DNA from: CAZMXS01 sp964570325
GTDB taxonomy: Bacteria; Verrucomicrobiota; Kiritimatiellia; CAIQIC01; CAZMXS01
DNA length: 64,000 nt
Assembly: GCA_964570325.1 (NCBI GenBank)
Contig: CAZMXS010000008.1
Location: 1-64,000 of the forward strand
Reading direction: 5' to 3'
Positions 31,796 through 40,699 of the stretch are shown here, one piece after another. The notes beneath the pieces were generated by a model. It was not told the DNA's origin. It saw only the letters and a program-made list of their open reading frames with translations, and searched no databases. Both the position numbers and the translations under genes were made by a program. Numbering within the stretch: position 1 is the first letter of the stretch; every line of letters begins with the position of its first letter.

Positions 31796-33709
31796 ATGTG
31801 TGGCATTGCGATAGTTGTTTCGCTGAACGGCGCGCCGGCGCCTGGTCTGCGCCGCCGCCTAGAGGTCATGAACCGACTCCAGCGCCATCGGGGGCCCGAT
31901 GGCGAGGGCATCTGGGCGCACGCGGGCGAACAGGTCGGGTTCGGCCATCGGCGACTGAGCATCATTGATCTTTCACCCGCTGCGGCTCAACCGATGCACG
32001 ATGGCGCGGGGAACTGGATCACGTACAATGGCGAGATTTACAATTACCTCGAGCTGCGCCGCGAACTCGGCGAAGACCGGTTCCGGACCACATCCGACAC
32101 CGAAGTAATCTTGCAGGCCTATCGCCGTTGGGGCGCGGAGTGCGTGCAGCATTTGCGCGGCATGTTTGCCTTTGCCATCTGGGATGAGGCGCGCCGGCAA
32201 CTGTTCTGTGCGCGCGACCGTTTTGGCATCAAACCATTCTATTATGCAACCGCGGACGGGCTGCTGTACGCGGCGTCGGAAATCAAGGCCCTACTGCCGT
32301 TTCTGCCCGGGATTGAGACCGACCGCGAGGGCCTCAAGGATTACCTGACGTTCCAGTTCTGTCTCGCGGGCAAAACGCTTTTCAAGGGCGTTTCCGAGCT
32401 GCTCCCGGGGCACGCGTTGACGGTGGCCGGCGGCCAGGCGGCACTCCGCCGTTATTGGGAGGTCTACTACCGGGTTGATTTTGACCAGCGGCAGGAGTTT
32501 GCCGAGCGCGAACTACGGAGCCGGTTGGAGGATTCCGTCCGCGTCCACCTGCGTAGCGACGTGCCAGTGGGCGCCTATCTGAGCGGCGGGCTCGACTCCA
32601 GCGCCGTCGCCACAATCGGCCGCCGCCATGCCGCCGGCGAGTTCCACGCGTTTACCGGGCGATTTCCCATCGGTCCGGAATATGACGAGAGCCACTACGC
32701 GCGCGCCGTAGCGGCGGCGGAAAACTTCCGGCTGTTCGAGCTGGATATCGCCGCGCGCGACTTCATCGAGAATATCCGGCGCGTCATCTACCATCTTGAC
32801 TTCCCAGTGGCCGGACCCGGTTCCTTTCCGCAGTTCATGGTCTCGCAACTGGCGAGCCGCCACCGCAAAGTGGTGTTGGGCGGACAGGGGGGCGACGAGA
32901 TTTTTGGCGGCTACACGCGCTACCTGATCGCCTATTTCGAGCAGTGTATCAAGGCCGCGATTGACGGCACGATGCGCAACGGCAATTTCGTGGTCACCTA
33001 TGAGTCCATCATTCCCAACCTGACCGCGCTGCGCAACTACAAGCCCTTGCTGCAGGAATTCTGGCGCGAAGGGTTGTTTGCCGACATGGACCACCGCTAT
33101 TTCCGGTTGGTCAATCGCGCCAACGAGCTGGGCCGCGAGGTATACTGGGACCGGCTGGGCGACTATTCGCCGTTCGAAACTTTTCGCGGCATTTTTCACG
33201 GAAACAATGTGCAGAAGGAATCATATTTCGACCTGATGACGCATTTTGACTTCAAGACCCTGTTGCCGGCGCTGCTGCAGGTGGAGGATCGTGTCAGCAT
33301 GGCGCACGGCCTGGAATCGCGCGTGCCGCTGCTGGACCATCCCCTGGTGGAATTCGCGGCGACCATTCCCGCGAACATCAAATTCAAGGACGGCACGCTG
33401 AAACACGTGTTCCGCGAGGTGGTGCGGCCGTACCTGCCCGCCGTCATTCTCGACCGCCGGGATAAAATGGGCTTCCCGACGCCGCTCACCGAGTGGCTGC
33501 GCGGCGAGGCGCGCGACTTCGTGCGCGATGTTTTCGGCTCCCAGGCGGCGCGGAACCGGGAATTGATCAATAACCGCGTTGTGCTGGAAAATCTGGAGCG
33601 CGAGCCGCGCTTTGGCCGCAAAGTCTGGGGTCTGTTGTGCCTCGAGTTGTGGCAGCAGGAGTTTCACGATCAACAAGCCAAGTTCACCCAAATGATGGAG
33701 ATAACATAA
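31796..33709 (+). CDS. asnB: Asparagine synthase (glutamine-hydrolysing)-like amidotransferase 1
   Basis: The 637-residue protein has a class II glutaminase domain (MCGIAIVV, nucleophile Cys2; RLSIIDLSPAAAQPM; TYNGEIYNYLELR) and an ATP-PPi synthetase domain with the PP-loop SGGLDSSAVA and GGQGGDEIFGGYTRY. AsnB-like enzymes in surface polysaccharide loci can amidate uronic acids rather than aspartate, as proposed for Bordetella wbm genes. With a second copy at 37012 and uronic-acid genes nearby, that role is plausible here. Its stop overlaps the start of the next epimerase (TAATG). Confidence 0.9.
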   Translation: MCGIAIVVSLNGAPAPGLRRRLEVMNRLQRHRGPDGEGIWAHAGEQVGFGHRRLSIIDLSPAAAQPMHDGAGNWITYNGEIYNYLELRRELGEDRFRTTSDTEVILQAYRRWGAECVQHLRGMFAFAIWDEARRQLFCARDRFGIKPFYYATADGLLYAASEIKALLPFLPGIETDREGLKDYLTFQFCLAGKTLFKGVSELLPGHALTVAGGQAALRRYWEVYYRVDFDQRQEFAERELRSRLEDSVRVHLRSDVPVGAYLSGGLDSSAVATIGRRHAAGEFHAFTGRFPIGPEYDESHYARAVAAAENFRLFELDIAARDFIENIRRVIYHLDFPVAGPGSFPQFMVSQLASRHRKVVLGGQGGDEIFGGYTRYLIAYFEQCIKAAIDGTMRNGNFVVTYESIIPNLTALRNYKPLLQEFWREGLFADMDHRYFRLVNRANELGREVYWDRLGDYSPFETFRGIFHGNNVQKESYFDLMTHFDFKTLLPALLQVEDRVSMAHGLESRVPLLDHPLVEFAATIPANIKFKDGTLKHVFREVVRPYLPAVILDRRDKMGFPTPLTEWLRGEARDFVRDVFGSQAARNRELINNRVVLENLEREPRFGRKVWGLLCLELWQQEFHDQQAKFTQMMEIT

Positions 33710-34653
33710 TGAAAGTGCTGATTACCGGCGGGGCGGGATTTATCGGTTCGCATCTGGCTGACCGTTTGCTGGCGCGCGGCGACCAGGTGCTGGTGCTGGA
33801 CAACTATGCGACCGGCCGGCGCGACAATCTGGCGCCGCAGCCGGCGCTTCGCGTGGAAGAGGGCACCATTGCTGACGCGGATTGGGTCAACCGGCTTTTC
33901 GACGAGTTCCATCCGGATACGGTTGTGCATGCGGCGGCGTCTTACAAAGATCCCCACAACTGGGCCGAGGACGCACGGACGAATGCCGTCGGGACGGCGA
34001 TCGTCGTGCAGGCCGCTGAGCGCCTGGCCGTGCGGCGATTGATCTACTTCCAGACCTCGCTTTGCTATGGACTCCAGCCGCTGGAACAGCCCATCACCTT
34101 GAAGCACCCCATCCTGCCGCAGGGTAGCAGTTACGCAATCAGTAAAACCGCCGGCGAGTATTATATTCAGCTTAGCAAACTGGACTATATCTCTTTCCGA
34201 TTGGCCAACGCCTATGGCCCGCGCAATCTCAGCGGCCCGTTGCCGACGTTCTACCACCGGCTCACCACCGGCAAACCGTGCTTTGTGATGAACACGCGCC
34301 GCGACTTCATCTACGTCAATGACCTGGTGGACGTTGTGATGATGGCGCTGGACGGCCGCGGCCGCCGTGGCGTGTATCATGTTTCGTCGGGTTCCGACTA
34401 CTCGATCAAAGAATTGTTTGATGCCACGGTCAAGGCGCTCGGCATCCGGCTGGACCGGCCGGTTGAAGTGCGCGAGCGCAATCCGGATGACGTGTTCACG
34501 ATTCTGATTGATCCTTCTGAAACCAACCGGGATTTCGGTTGGAAAACCTCCACGCCGCTGGAAACGGGCGTGGCGCGCGCAATCGCATGGTACCAGGCCC
34601 ACGGGATTACCCAGACCTTCACGCATCTGAAGGAAGTGAAGGAAGGCAAGTGA
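33709..34653 (+). CDS. NAD-dependent nucleotide-sugar epimerase/dehydratase, Wbm-like
   Basis: The 314-residue extended SDR has VLITGGAGFIGSHLADRLL, a TSLCYG catalytic region, SSYAISKTAGEYY (YxxxK) and RLANAYGPRN. The VHAAASYKDPHNW segment is characteristic of a subgroup I associate with Bordetella WbmG-type epimerases acting in diacetamido-uronamide synthesis. The start is ATG 33709 (overlapping the asnB stop); the frame upstream is read-through. It precedes a second SDR gene, so the two may form a heteromeric or sequential pair. Confidence 0.78.
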   Translation: MKVLITGGAGFIGSHLADRLLARGDQVLVLDNYATGRRDNLAPQPALRVEEGTIADADWVNRLFDEFHPDTVVHAAASYKDPHNWAEDARTNAVGTAIVVQAAERLAVRRLIYFQTSLCYGLQPLEQPITLKHPILPQGSSYAISKTAGEYYIQLSKLDYISFRLANAYGPRNLSGPLPTFYHRLTTGKPCFVMNTRRDFIYVNDLVDVVMMALDGRGRRGVYHVSSGSDYSIKELFDATVKALGIRLDRPVEVRERNPDDVFTILIDPSETNRDFGWKTSTPLETGVARAIAWYQAHGITQTFTHLKEVKEGK

Positions 34654-34658
34654 CAAGC

Positions 34659-34680
34659 GAATGGTGAAGGCGGAAAGGTG
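34659..34680 (+). repeat. 22-nt intergenic repeat, copy 1
   Basis: The 22-mer (GAATGGTGAAGG...AAAGGTG) is identical to 62404-62425. Both copies lie directly after one gene and just before the start of the next. Confidence 0.7.
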
Positions 34681-34681
34681 G

Positions 34682-35773
34682 ATGGTGAAATCTGATTCAT
34701 GCGCGGCTTCCGGTGCCGTTTTCGCCGGGCGATCCGTCCTCGTGGTCGGCGGTGCGGGATTTGTCGGAAGCAACCTGGTCCGGATGCTCCTCGGTTTGAA
34801 TCCCGCCCGGGTGCTGATCATCGACAACCTGCTCTCGGCGGAGCGGTGCAATGTGCCGGACCATCCGGCGGTGCAATTCACGGAGGCGTCCATCACGGAC
34901 GACCGGGTGCTGGGGGTACTACAGGATGAGTGGGATTACGTTTTCCATCTGGCGACCTACCACGGCAACCAGAGTTCGATCCACGATCCGCTGGCGGATC
35001 ACGAGAACAACACGCTGACCACGCTCAAGCTGTTCAACCGCATCCGCGATTTCAAGCGCCTGCGGAAAGCGGTTTACTCCGGCGCCGGCTGCGCGGTCGC
35101 CGCCAAGGACGTAACCGCGAACGCGGCGGCGACTTCCGAGGATGCGCCCGTCACGCTGGACATGGACAGCCCTTATTCGATCTCCAAGATCGTCGGTGAG
35201 TTTTACTCGGTTTACTACCACAAACAGCACGGTCTGCCGGTGGTGCGCGCCCGGTTCCAGAACGTCTATGGGCCGGGCGAAATTCTGGGCGCGGGATGCT
35301 GGCGCGGCACCCCGGCGACGGTTTGGCGCAACGTGACGCCGACGTTTATCTACAAGGCCCTCAAGCGCGAGGCCCTGCCGCTCCAGAACCACGGCGAGGC
35401 CACGCGCGATTTCATTTATGTCGAAGATATTGCGCGCGGCTTGCTGGCCTGCGCGGAACGCGGGCGGCCGGGCGATGTGTACAACTTGTCCACCGGTCGC
35501 GAGATCAAGATTCGCGAACTGGCGGAGCTGATCAATAAGCGGACCGGAAATCCGACACCCTGCCAGTTGCTGCCGCGCCGCGCGTGGGACCATTCGATCT
35601 GTCGCTACGGCAGTCCCGTGAAGGCCCGCGAACAGCTCGGGTTTGAGCCGCGCGTCGAATTGCGGGATGGCCTGGCGCGGACGATCGAGTGGACTCGCGC
35701 GAACCTGCCGTTGATTGAAGCCTGTATGGCGAAACATGCGGCGCACATGGCGCAAGCTGGAACCGGCGCATGA
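34682..35773 (+). CDS. NAD-dependent epimerase/dehydratase, second of a pair
   Basis: The protein of about 363 residues is an extended SDR with VLVVGGAGFVGSNLVRMLL, HLATYHGNQSSIHDP, SGAGCAVAAKD, SPYSISKIVGEFY (YxxxK) and RFQNVYGPGEILG. An insertion around CWRGTPATVW distinguishes it from common UDP-glucose 4-epimerases. I choose ATG 34682 because the alternative ATG 34661 lies inside a 22-nt repeat that also occurs at 62404, and GGAAAGG precedes 34682. It overlaps the following glycosyltransferase by four bases (ATGA). Its substrate is likely the same activated uronic acid or amino sugar as its neighbour's. Confidence 0.78.
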   Translation: MVKSDSCAASGAVFAGRSVLVVGGAGFVGSNLVRMLLGLNPARVLIIDNLLSAERCNVPDHPAVQFTEASITDDRVLGVLQDEWDYVFHLATYHGNQSSIHDPLADHENNTLTTLKLFNRIRDFKRLRKAVYSGAGCAVAAKDVTANAAATSEDAPVTLDMDSPYSISKIVGEFYSVYYHKQHGLPVVRARFQNVYGPGEILGAGCWRGTPATVWRNVTPTFIYKALKREALPLQNHGEATRDFIYVEDIARGLLACAERGRPGDVYNLSTGREIKIRELAELINKRTGNPTPCQLLPRRAWDHSICRYGSPVKAREQLGFEPRVELRDGLARTIEWTRANLPLIEACMAKHAAHMAQAGTGA

Positions 35774-37002
35774 CCGTCAGCCGGCCCAAATTGTTGGTCT
35801 TGTTCGCGCGTTATACGGACACGCTCAGCTATTACGACGACTGGCAGGAAGCATTTGCGGAATCGAACTTATTCGATACGGATACTCGCGACATCATGCG
35901 GCCGGAAACCGCTCCGGAACTGAAACGGCGCATTCGCGAATACGACAGTGTGGTTCTGTTGCATTCCACGAATGCGGATAGTGTCGCGGCGCTGCAACGA
36001 GTGGCCGGGATTCTGGCGGAGCGGCGCGGCCGGTTGTTGTCCTTTGTCGGCAATGAAGTGAATCTGCCCGGTTGTTTCATCGCGGACAAGCTCGCGGTGC
36101 TGAAGAAAATCGGCCCGGACTTCGTGGCGACCCAACTGCCGCTGGCCGCCGGCGAATATCTTTATGGGGATTTGTCCGGCAGCCGGGTGGTGGAGATCCC
36201 GCATGCGTTGAACCCGAACCGATTCAAGCCGCTGATCCCGCAGGCGGACCGTCCGGTGGATATCGGCGCGCGCTCCTATAAATATCTGCCGGCGCTGGGA
36301 GACAAGGAGCGCAATGCCATCATCGAGTTTTTCCAGAATCCCGCCCGCGTCTCCGGCCTGACGGTGGATATTCAAACCAGCGCGCAAAGCCGCTTGACGC
36401 CCGCGGAATGGGCGGCATTTCTGAACCGTTGCAAGGCTACCGTGGCGACCGAGGCCGGCAGCTATTACCTGGAGAAGGATGACCACACGGTGCGCCGCAT
36501 CATGGCTTATGTGCAAACGGAGAAAGCGGAGGGTCTCCAATCGTTTTACAGTCGGCTGCGCACGGGTTGCTTGAAACGCGCCGTGCCCGCGCCGATCCGA
36601 AAATGGATCATGCGGCTGGTGGAGTCTTCCCGAATCGAGCAACAGCATCGGGAGCTTGTCAGCACGCGTGATGAGCGCATTACTTTTGAGGATATCCATC
36701 ACCGATTTTTCAGGGGTTATGCGAATCCCATCTCCGGCAAGTGCATTTCCTCGCGGCATTTCGACGCGGCGGGCACCAAGACCGTCCAGATCATGTTCCC
36801 CGGCGCATTCAACGGTATTTTGCGGGCGGATGAGCATTACATCGCTTTGCAGCGCGATTTTTCCAATGCGGCGGATGTCCTGGCCCGGCTGCGCGATCCG
36901 GATTACCGGTGCAAAATGACGGACCGGACCTATGCGTACATTTGCGCGCAGCACACTTACGCGCATCGCATCCATCGCGTTTACGAGCTGCTGGCGGCTT
37001 GA
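35770..37002 (+). CDS. Glycosyltransferase, CgeB/GT1-like
   Basis: At 410 residues it is probably GT-B. The N-terminal half has LSFVGNEVNLPGCF, and EIPHALNPNRFKPL is a typical hinge. The C-terminal half has ATVATEAGSYYLEKDDHTV and a final LRDPDYRCKMTDRTYAYICA helix, similar to the Glyco_trans_1_2 tail of CgeB-like proteins. A middle region (EITFEDIHHRFF type) is unfamiliar. I am moderately sure it transfers a sugar to the repeat unit. It is framed by an SDR (4-bp overlap) and asnB 2 (9 bp). Confidence 0.65.
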   Translation: MTVSRPKLLVLFARYTDTLSYYDDWQEAFAESNLFDTDTRDIMRPETAPELKRRIREYDSVVLLHSTNADSVAALQRVAGILAERRGRLLSFVGNEVNLPGCFIADKLAVLKKIGPDFVATQLPLAAGEYLYGDLSGSRVVEIPHALNPNRFKPLIPQADRPVDIGARSYKYLPALGDKERNAIIEFFQNPARVSGLTVDIQTSAQSRLTPAEWAAFLNRCKATVATEAGSYYLEKDDHTVRRIMAYVQTEKAEGLQSFYSRLRTGCLKRAVPAPIRKWIMRLVESSRIEQQHRELVSTRDERITFEDIHHRFFRGYANPISGKCISSRHFDAAGTKTVQIMFPGAFNGILRADEHYIALQRDFSNAADVLARLRDPDYRCKMTDRTYAYICAQHTYAHRIHRVYELLAA

Positions 37003-37011
37003 ATCGAAATC

Positions 37012-38886
37012 ATGTGCGGCATCTGCGGCATCTGGAATTACGCGGCGCGGACCCCGGCCGACCGGTCTCTTTTGCGGCGCATGGCGGACACCATGATCCA
37101 TCGCGGCCCGGATGACAGTGGTTATTACCATGACGACGAGGCGGGTTTCGGCCTGGGGTTTCGGCGGCTGGCGATCATTGACCTGACCCCTTCCGGACGC
37201 CAACCGATGAGCAACGAGGACGGGTCGGTCTGGGTGACGCTCAACGGCGAAATCTACAATTTTCAGGAGTTGCGCGCCGCGCTCGCGGATCAGGGGCACG
37301 TGTTCAAGTCGCGAACGGATACGGAAGCGCTCGTCCACCAATACGAGCAGCGCGGACCGGAATGTATCGCCGATCTCGACGGCATGTTCGGCCTGGCCAT
37401 CTGGGATGCCCGGCGGCGGCAACTGACGCTGGCGCGGGATCGGCTGGGCAAGAAGCCGCTTTATTATCTGGACGACGGCCGGCGCCTGCTGTTCGCCTCG
37501 GAGTTGAAAGCCATACTGGCGGATCCGACCGTTGCGCGGCGCGTGGATTTTGACAGCCTGGCCGAATACCTGCGCGTCGGTTATGCTGGCGCGCCGCACA
37601 CCATCTTTCAGGGCATCCGGAAACTGGAACCGGGCCACCGCCTGGTGCATGGCGCCGGCCGGGCGGAAATCCACCGCTACTGGGATCCCCGTCCGGCTTT
37701 CACCCCCGCCCCGCCCCGCTCCGCCGACGAGTGGGGTGAACGGATTCGCGCCACGTTGCGCGCGTGCGTTCAGCGCCGGTTGGTCAGTGACGTGCCATTG
37801 GGGGTCTTTCTCAGCGGCGGTGTGGATTCCAGCGCGGTGGCGGCGACCATGGCGGCGCTGGGCGGCCGGCCGGTCAAGACCTTTGCGATCGGCTTTGAAA
37901 ACCAGGCTTTTAATGAATTGCCTTTTGCGCGGGCCGTTGCCGAGCGGCTGGGCGCCGAGCACCATGAGTTCATGGTCAAACCGGAAGCGTTGGCGGATGT
38001 GTTGCCGCGGCTGGCCCGGCAGTTCGACGAGCCTTTCGGTGATTCATCCGCGCTGCCGGCCCACTACGTCAGTAAAATGGCTCGCACACAGGTTACCGTC
38101 TGCCTTTCCGGGGACGGTGGCGATGAAACGCTGGCCGGCTATCCACATTACCGGTTGGCGGACGGCCCGGCGCTGGGCGACCGGTTGCCGGCCTTTGTTC
38201 GCCGGGAACTGGTTGGTCCGCTCGGCCGCTGCCTGCCGCCGTTTGCCCGCGGCCACCGCTTTCTGGCCCGACTGGCGCAGGATCGGGACGGCCGCTATAC
38301 GGGGATGATGCAGGCGGCTTATGAGACCCAGGTCCGCGCTTTGTTCACGGCCACAACCGCCGGCGAACTGCGCGGCCGGCCCATCCGGTTGGAACGCGTT
38401 CTGACGGAGTCGCTGCCGGACGACTACCTTTCCCGGATGCAATGCGCCGATCTGCTGGTTTACCTGCCCGAGGACATCCTGACCAAGGTGGACCGCACAA
38501 GCATGTTAAACTCCCTGGAGACGCGCGCGCCCATGCTGGATCCGGAGTTCATCGGTTTGCTATGCTCCCTCCCGCCGGAGCTGCGGCGGCGGAACGGAAT
38601 CGGGAAATATATGTTCCGTCAGGCCATCCGGGGAATGGTGCCGGACCAAGTGCTGACCCGGCCGAAGATGGGCTTCTCCATTCCACTTAGCGCCTGGCTG
38701 GGCGGCGACGCGCAAAGCTTTGTTGGTGATGTGCTGGCGCCGGAAGCCATTCGCCGCCGCGGCTGGTTCCGGCCGGAACTTGTGGCGCGGTTGATTCGGC
38801 CCGCCATGCTGGCGCGGCCCATGATCGGGCACACCGTCTGGTTCCTGCTGATGCTGGAACTCTGGGCTCGGGAATATGTGGACTGA
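37012..38886 (+). CDS. asnB: Asparagine synthase (glutamine-hydrolysing)-like amidotransferase 2
   Basis: The 624-residue protein begins MCGICGIWNYAAR (nucleophile Cys2) and has RRLAIIDLTPSGRQPM, TLNGEIYNFQELR, the PP-loop SGGVDSSAVA and SGDGGDETLAGYPHY. It is clearly distinct from asnB 1 and closer to the WbmI/Nac-type amidotransferases of polysaccharide loci. Two AsnB-type enzymes within 6 kb suggest two different amidation steps or one amidation and one asparagine supply function. A 259-bp non-coding gap separates it from the polymerase gene; I see no gene or clear signal there. Confidence 0.9.
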   Translation: MCGICGIWNYAARTPADRSLLRRMADTMIHRGPDDSGYYHDDEAGFGLGFRRLAIIDLTPSGRQPMSNEDGSVWVTLNGEIYNFQELRAALADQGHVFKSRTDTEALVHQYEQRGPECIADLDGMFGLAIWDARRRQLTLARDRLGKKPLYYLDDGRRLLFASELKAILADPTVARRVDFDSLAEYLRVGYAGAPHTIFQGIRKLEPGHRLVHGAGRAEIHRYWDPRPAFTPAPPRSADEWGERIRATLRACVQRRLVSDVPLGVFLSGGVDSSAVAATMAALGGRPVKTFAIGFENQAFNELPFARAVAERLGAEHHEFMVKPEALADVLPRLARQFDEPFGDSSALPAHYVSKMARTQVTVCLSGDGGDETLAGYPHYRLADGPALGDRLPAFVRRELVGPLGRCLPPFARGHRFLARLAQDRDGRYTGMMQAAYETQVRALFTATTAGELRGRPIRLERVLTESLPDDYLSRMQCADLLVYLPEDILTKVDRTSMLNSLETRAPMLDPEFIGLLCSLPPELRRRNGIGKYMFRQAIRGMVPDQVLTRPKMGFSIPLSAWLGGDAQSFVGDVLAPEAIRRRGWFRPELVARLIRPAMLARPMIGHTVWFLLMLELWAREYVD

Positions 38887-39145
38887 GCGGCAGGACTGGT
38901 CCGGGTGGGGAACACGGGCGCCCGGCGCGTGAAATAAGGATAAGTCTGGCTTTTGATAAACGGGCAATCCGGCCCGCGCGCGGAAGCCGAAAAAGCCGTT
39001 TTACTTTCGGGTTCCCGCATGCCAACATCCGGCGCTCGCTGATGGGATTTTCATGAGGAGTGCTGGTCAGATTCACCGATTGCCGTTCGCCTCGAATGTT
39101 TGGCCGGGGCGATCCCGCGCGCTTTCGATCCGTTTTTATTAATTC

Positions 39146-40699
39146 ATGAACGCTCCACGCACATTGCCCAATCTGCAGGCGTACTTCGTCGCTGGCGGCT
39201 TCATTCTGGCCGGTTTGTTTCTTTTCTACCTGATGGGCCCCATATACGGCTGGTTGATCCTGTTGGCGGTGGTTTGGGGCTGCATGCTGATCGGGCATCC
39301 CAAGTTGTTGCTGATCATCTACGCCGGCTGGATCACGGTGGGCATGTACGTGCAGATGATCTTTCGCAATCCAATCACGGTCTGGGGTGACGAACTATTG
39401 GCCTCGGCGATGCTGATGGTGCTGTTCTCGCATCACATCTATCGGCGTATTCAACTGCCGGAACTGCGGCCGGTCCGGCGGGTGTTGACCGGTCTGCTGG
39501 CGCTGATCGTCATCTCCGCCCTCGCCAACCAGGTGCCCAAGCTCAACGCCTTTCACTTCGTCCTGCAATATATCCGTTTCTTCCTGATCTTCTATTATGC
39601 CTACTATTTTTTGTCCGAGAAGGATCTGAAAGGATTCCTCCAGCTTTTCATTGGACTGTTTCTGCTCCAGGTGGCGATGAACCTGTCTTGGTTGTTGGGC
39701 GTCAATCCCCTGCCGAACTGGCGGGGCAGTGTGGACTTTGCCATTGGCACGGGACTCGGCGCGGGCTTGGTGGCGTATTATTGCGTGGCGATGCTGTGCG
39801 TGCTGTTCGCGTATCTCTACTATGCGACTACCCGCAAACAACGCTGGTTTGGCTGGATTTTGATTCTCATCACCCTGTTTCAATTATATTTTACGTTCAC
39901 TTTCCATGCTTTCTTATTGGCGGGGTTCTGCCTCGGTCTGCAATTAATGCTGTCGCATCGCCCGCTGCGCCAGAAACTGCTTTGGGTGGGGCGCGGTGGG
40001 CTGATATTGGCGGCCATCGTCGTCATTCGGGCTTATCTGCCGGCCTCCCAGTATGTCGAAAGCTCCTTTGATTCCCGCTATTTGGTCAAGCGGTGGTACA
40101 ACATGGTCAACGGACCGAAGGGCCAGTCCTATTACAATAACCTTTTCTATTTGCCGCGGGATTTGCGCTTCCCCATGCTGGGCGGCGGGCCTGGCAATGT
40201 CGGCAGCATGGTGGGCCGCATGAAGCGCGCGCCGCTGGCGGACCGTTATTTCAACTGGGTGGACTTAAGCATCCAGCGCTATTCGCTGTCGGAGGGCGGC
40301 AGCATTGCCGGTGGACCGATGACCGGCATCCTGACCATTTGGAGCGAACTCGGACCGGTGGGGGTTGCGCTCTACTGGGGTCTCTTTATCTATGCGTTTG
40401 TCCGCGTGATCCGGAACATCCGACACAACCGCTACAGCGACCCCTACCAGCGGGTATTGGCGGAGGCCTTCCCCCCCGTGCTGTTGATGATGTTCATGCT
40501 CAATATCATTGCGGATTATCTTTACATGGCGTTCCTGTCGAACAGCCTCTGGCTCTGGGCGGCGGTGGTGTGGACGCCCGCGCCGGAATGGAAGCGCAAG
40601 CCGGCCGGAGACGAGGCGGTTGGAACCCTGCCCACGCCCGCGGCGCCCGTCGCGCCGCCACCGCCCGCGGGCTTTGAGCGTCCGTCCGGGCTATGGTGA
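39146..40699 (+). CDS. O-antigen/EPS polymerase candidate (Wzy-like)
   Basis: The 517-residue integral membrane protein has 10-12 hydrophobic helices and a large periplasmic loop after residue 285 (SSFDSRYLVKRWYNMVNGPK, MLGGGPGNVGSM), the usual layout of Wzy polymerases. SELGPVGVALYWGLFIYAF is the conserved WaaL/Wzy-type segment (G-x-x-G in a late helix). The C-terminal 40 residues are Pro/Ala-rich. It is convergent with the next gene and overlaps its 3' end by 9 bp. Together with the ligase-like protein at 16753 it gives the cluster two Wzy_C-type enzymes. Confidence 0.75.
   Translation: MNAPRTLPNLQAYFVAGGFILAGLFLFYLMGPIYGWLILLAVVWGCMLIGHPKLLLIIYAGWITVGMYVQMIFRNPITVWGDELLASAMLMVLFSHHIYRRIQLPELRPVRRVLTGLLALIVISALANQVPKLNAFHFVLQYIRFFLIFYYAYYFLSEKDLKGFLQLFIGLFLLQVAMNLSWLLGVNPLPNWRGSVDFAIGTGLGAGLVAYYCVAMLCVLFAYLYYATTRKQRWFGWILILITLFQLYFTFTFHAFLLAGFCLGLQLMLSHRPLRQKLLWVGRGGLILAAIVVIRAYLPASQYVESSFDSRYLVKRWYNMVNGPKGQSYYNNLFYLPRDLRFPMLGGGPGNVGSMVGRMKRAPLADRYFNWVDLSIQRYSLSEGGSIAGGPMTGILTIWSELGPVGVALYWGLFIYAFVRVIRNIRHNRYSDPYQRVLAEAFPPVLLMMFMLNIIADYLYMAFLSNSLWLWAAVVWTPAPEWKRKPAGDEAVGTLPTPAAPVAPPPPAGFERPSGLW

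Noticed and set aside
35869..37965. 698-codon minus-strand frame
   Set aside because: Antisense to the CgeB-like glycosyltransferase and asnB 2, both of which have family motifs. Its composition (Arg, His, Gln, Pro) is typical of a shadow frame.
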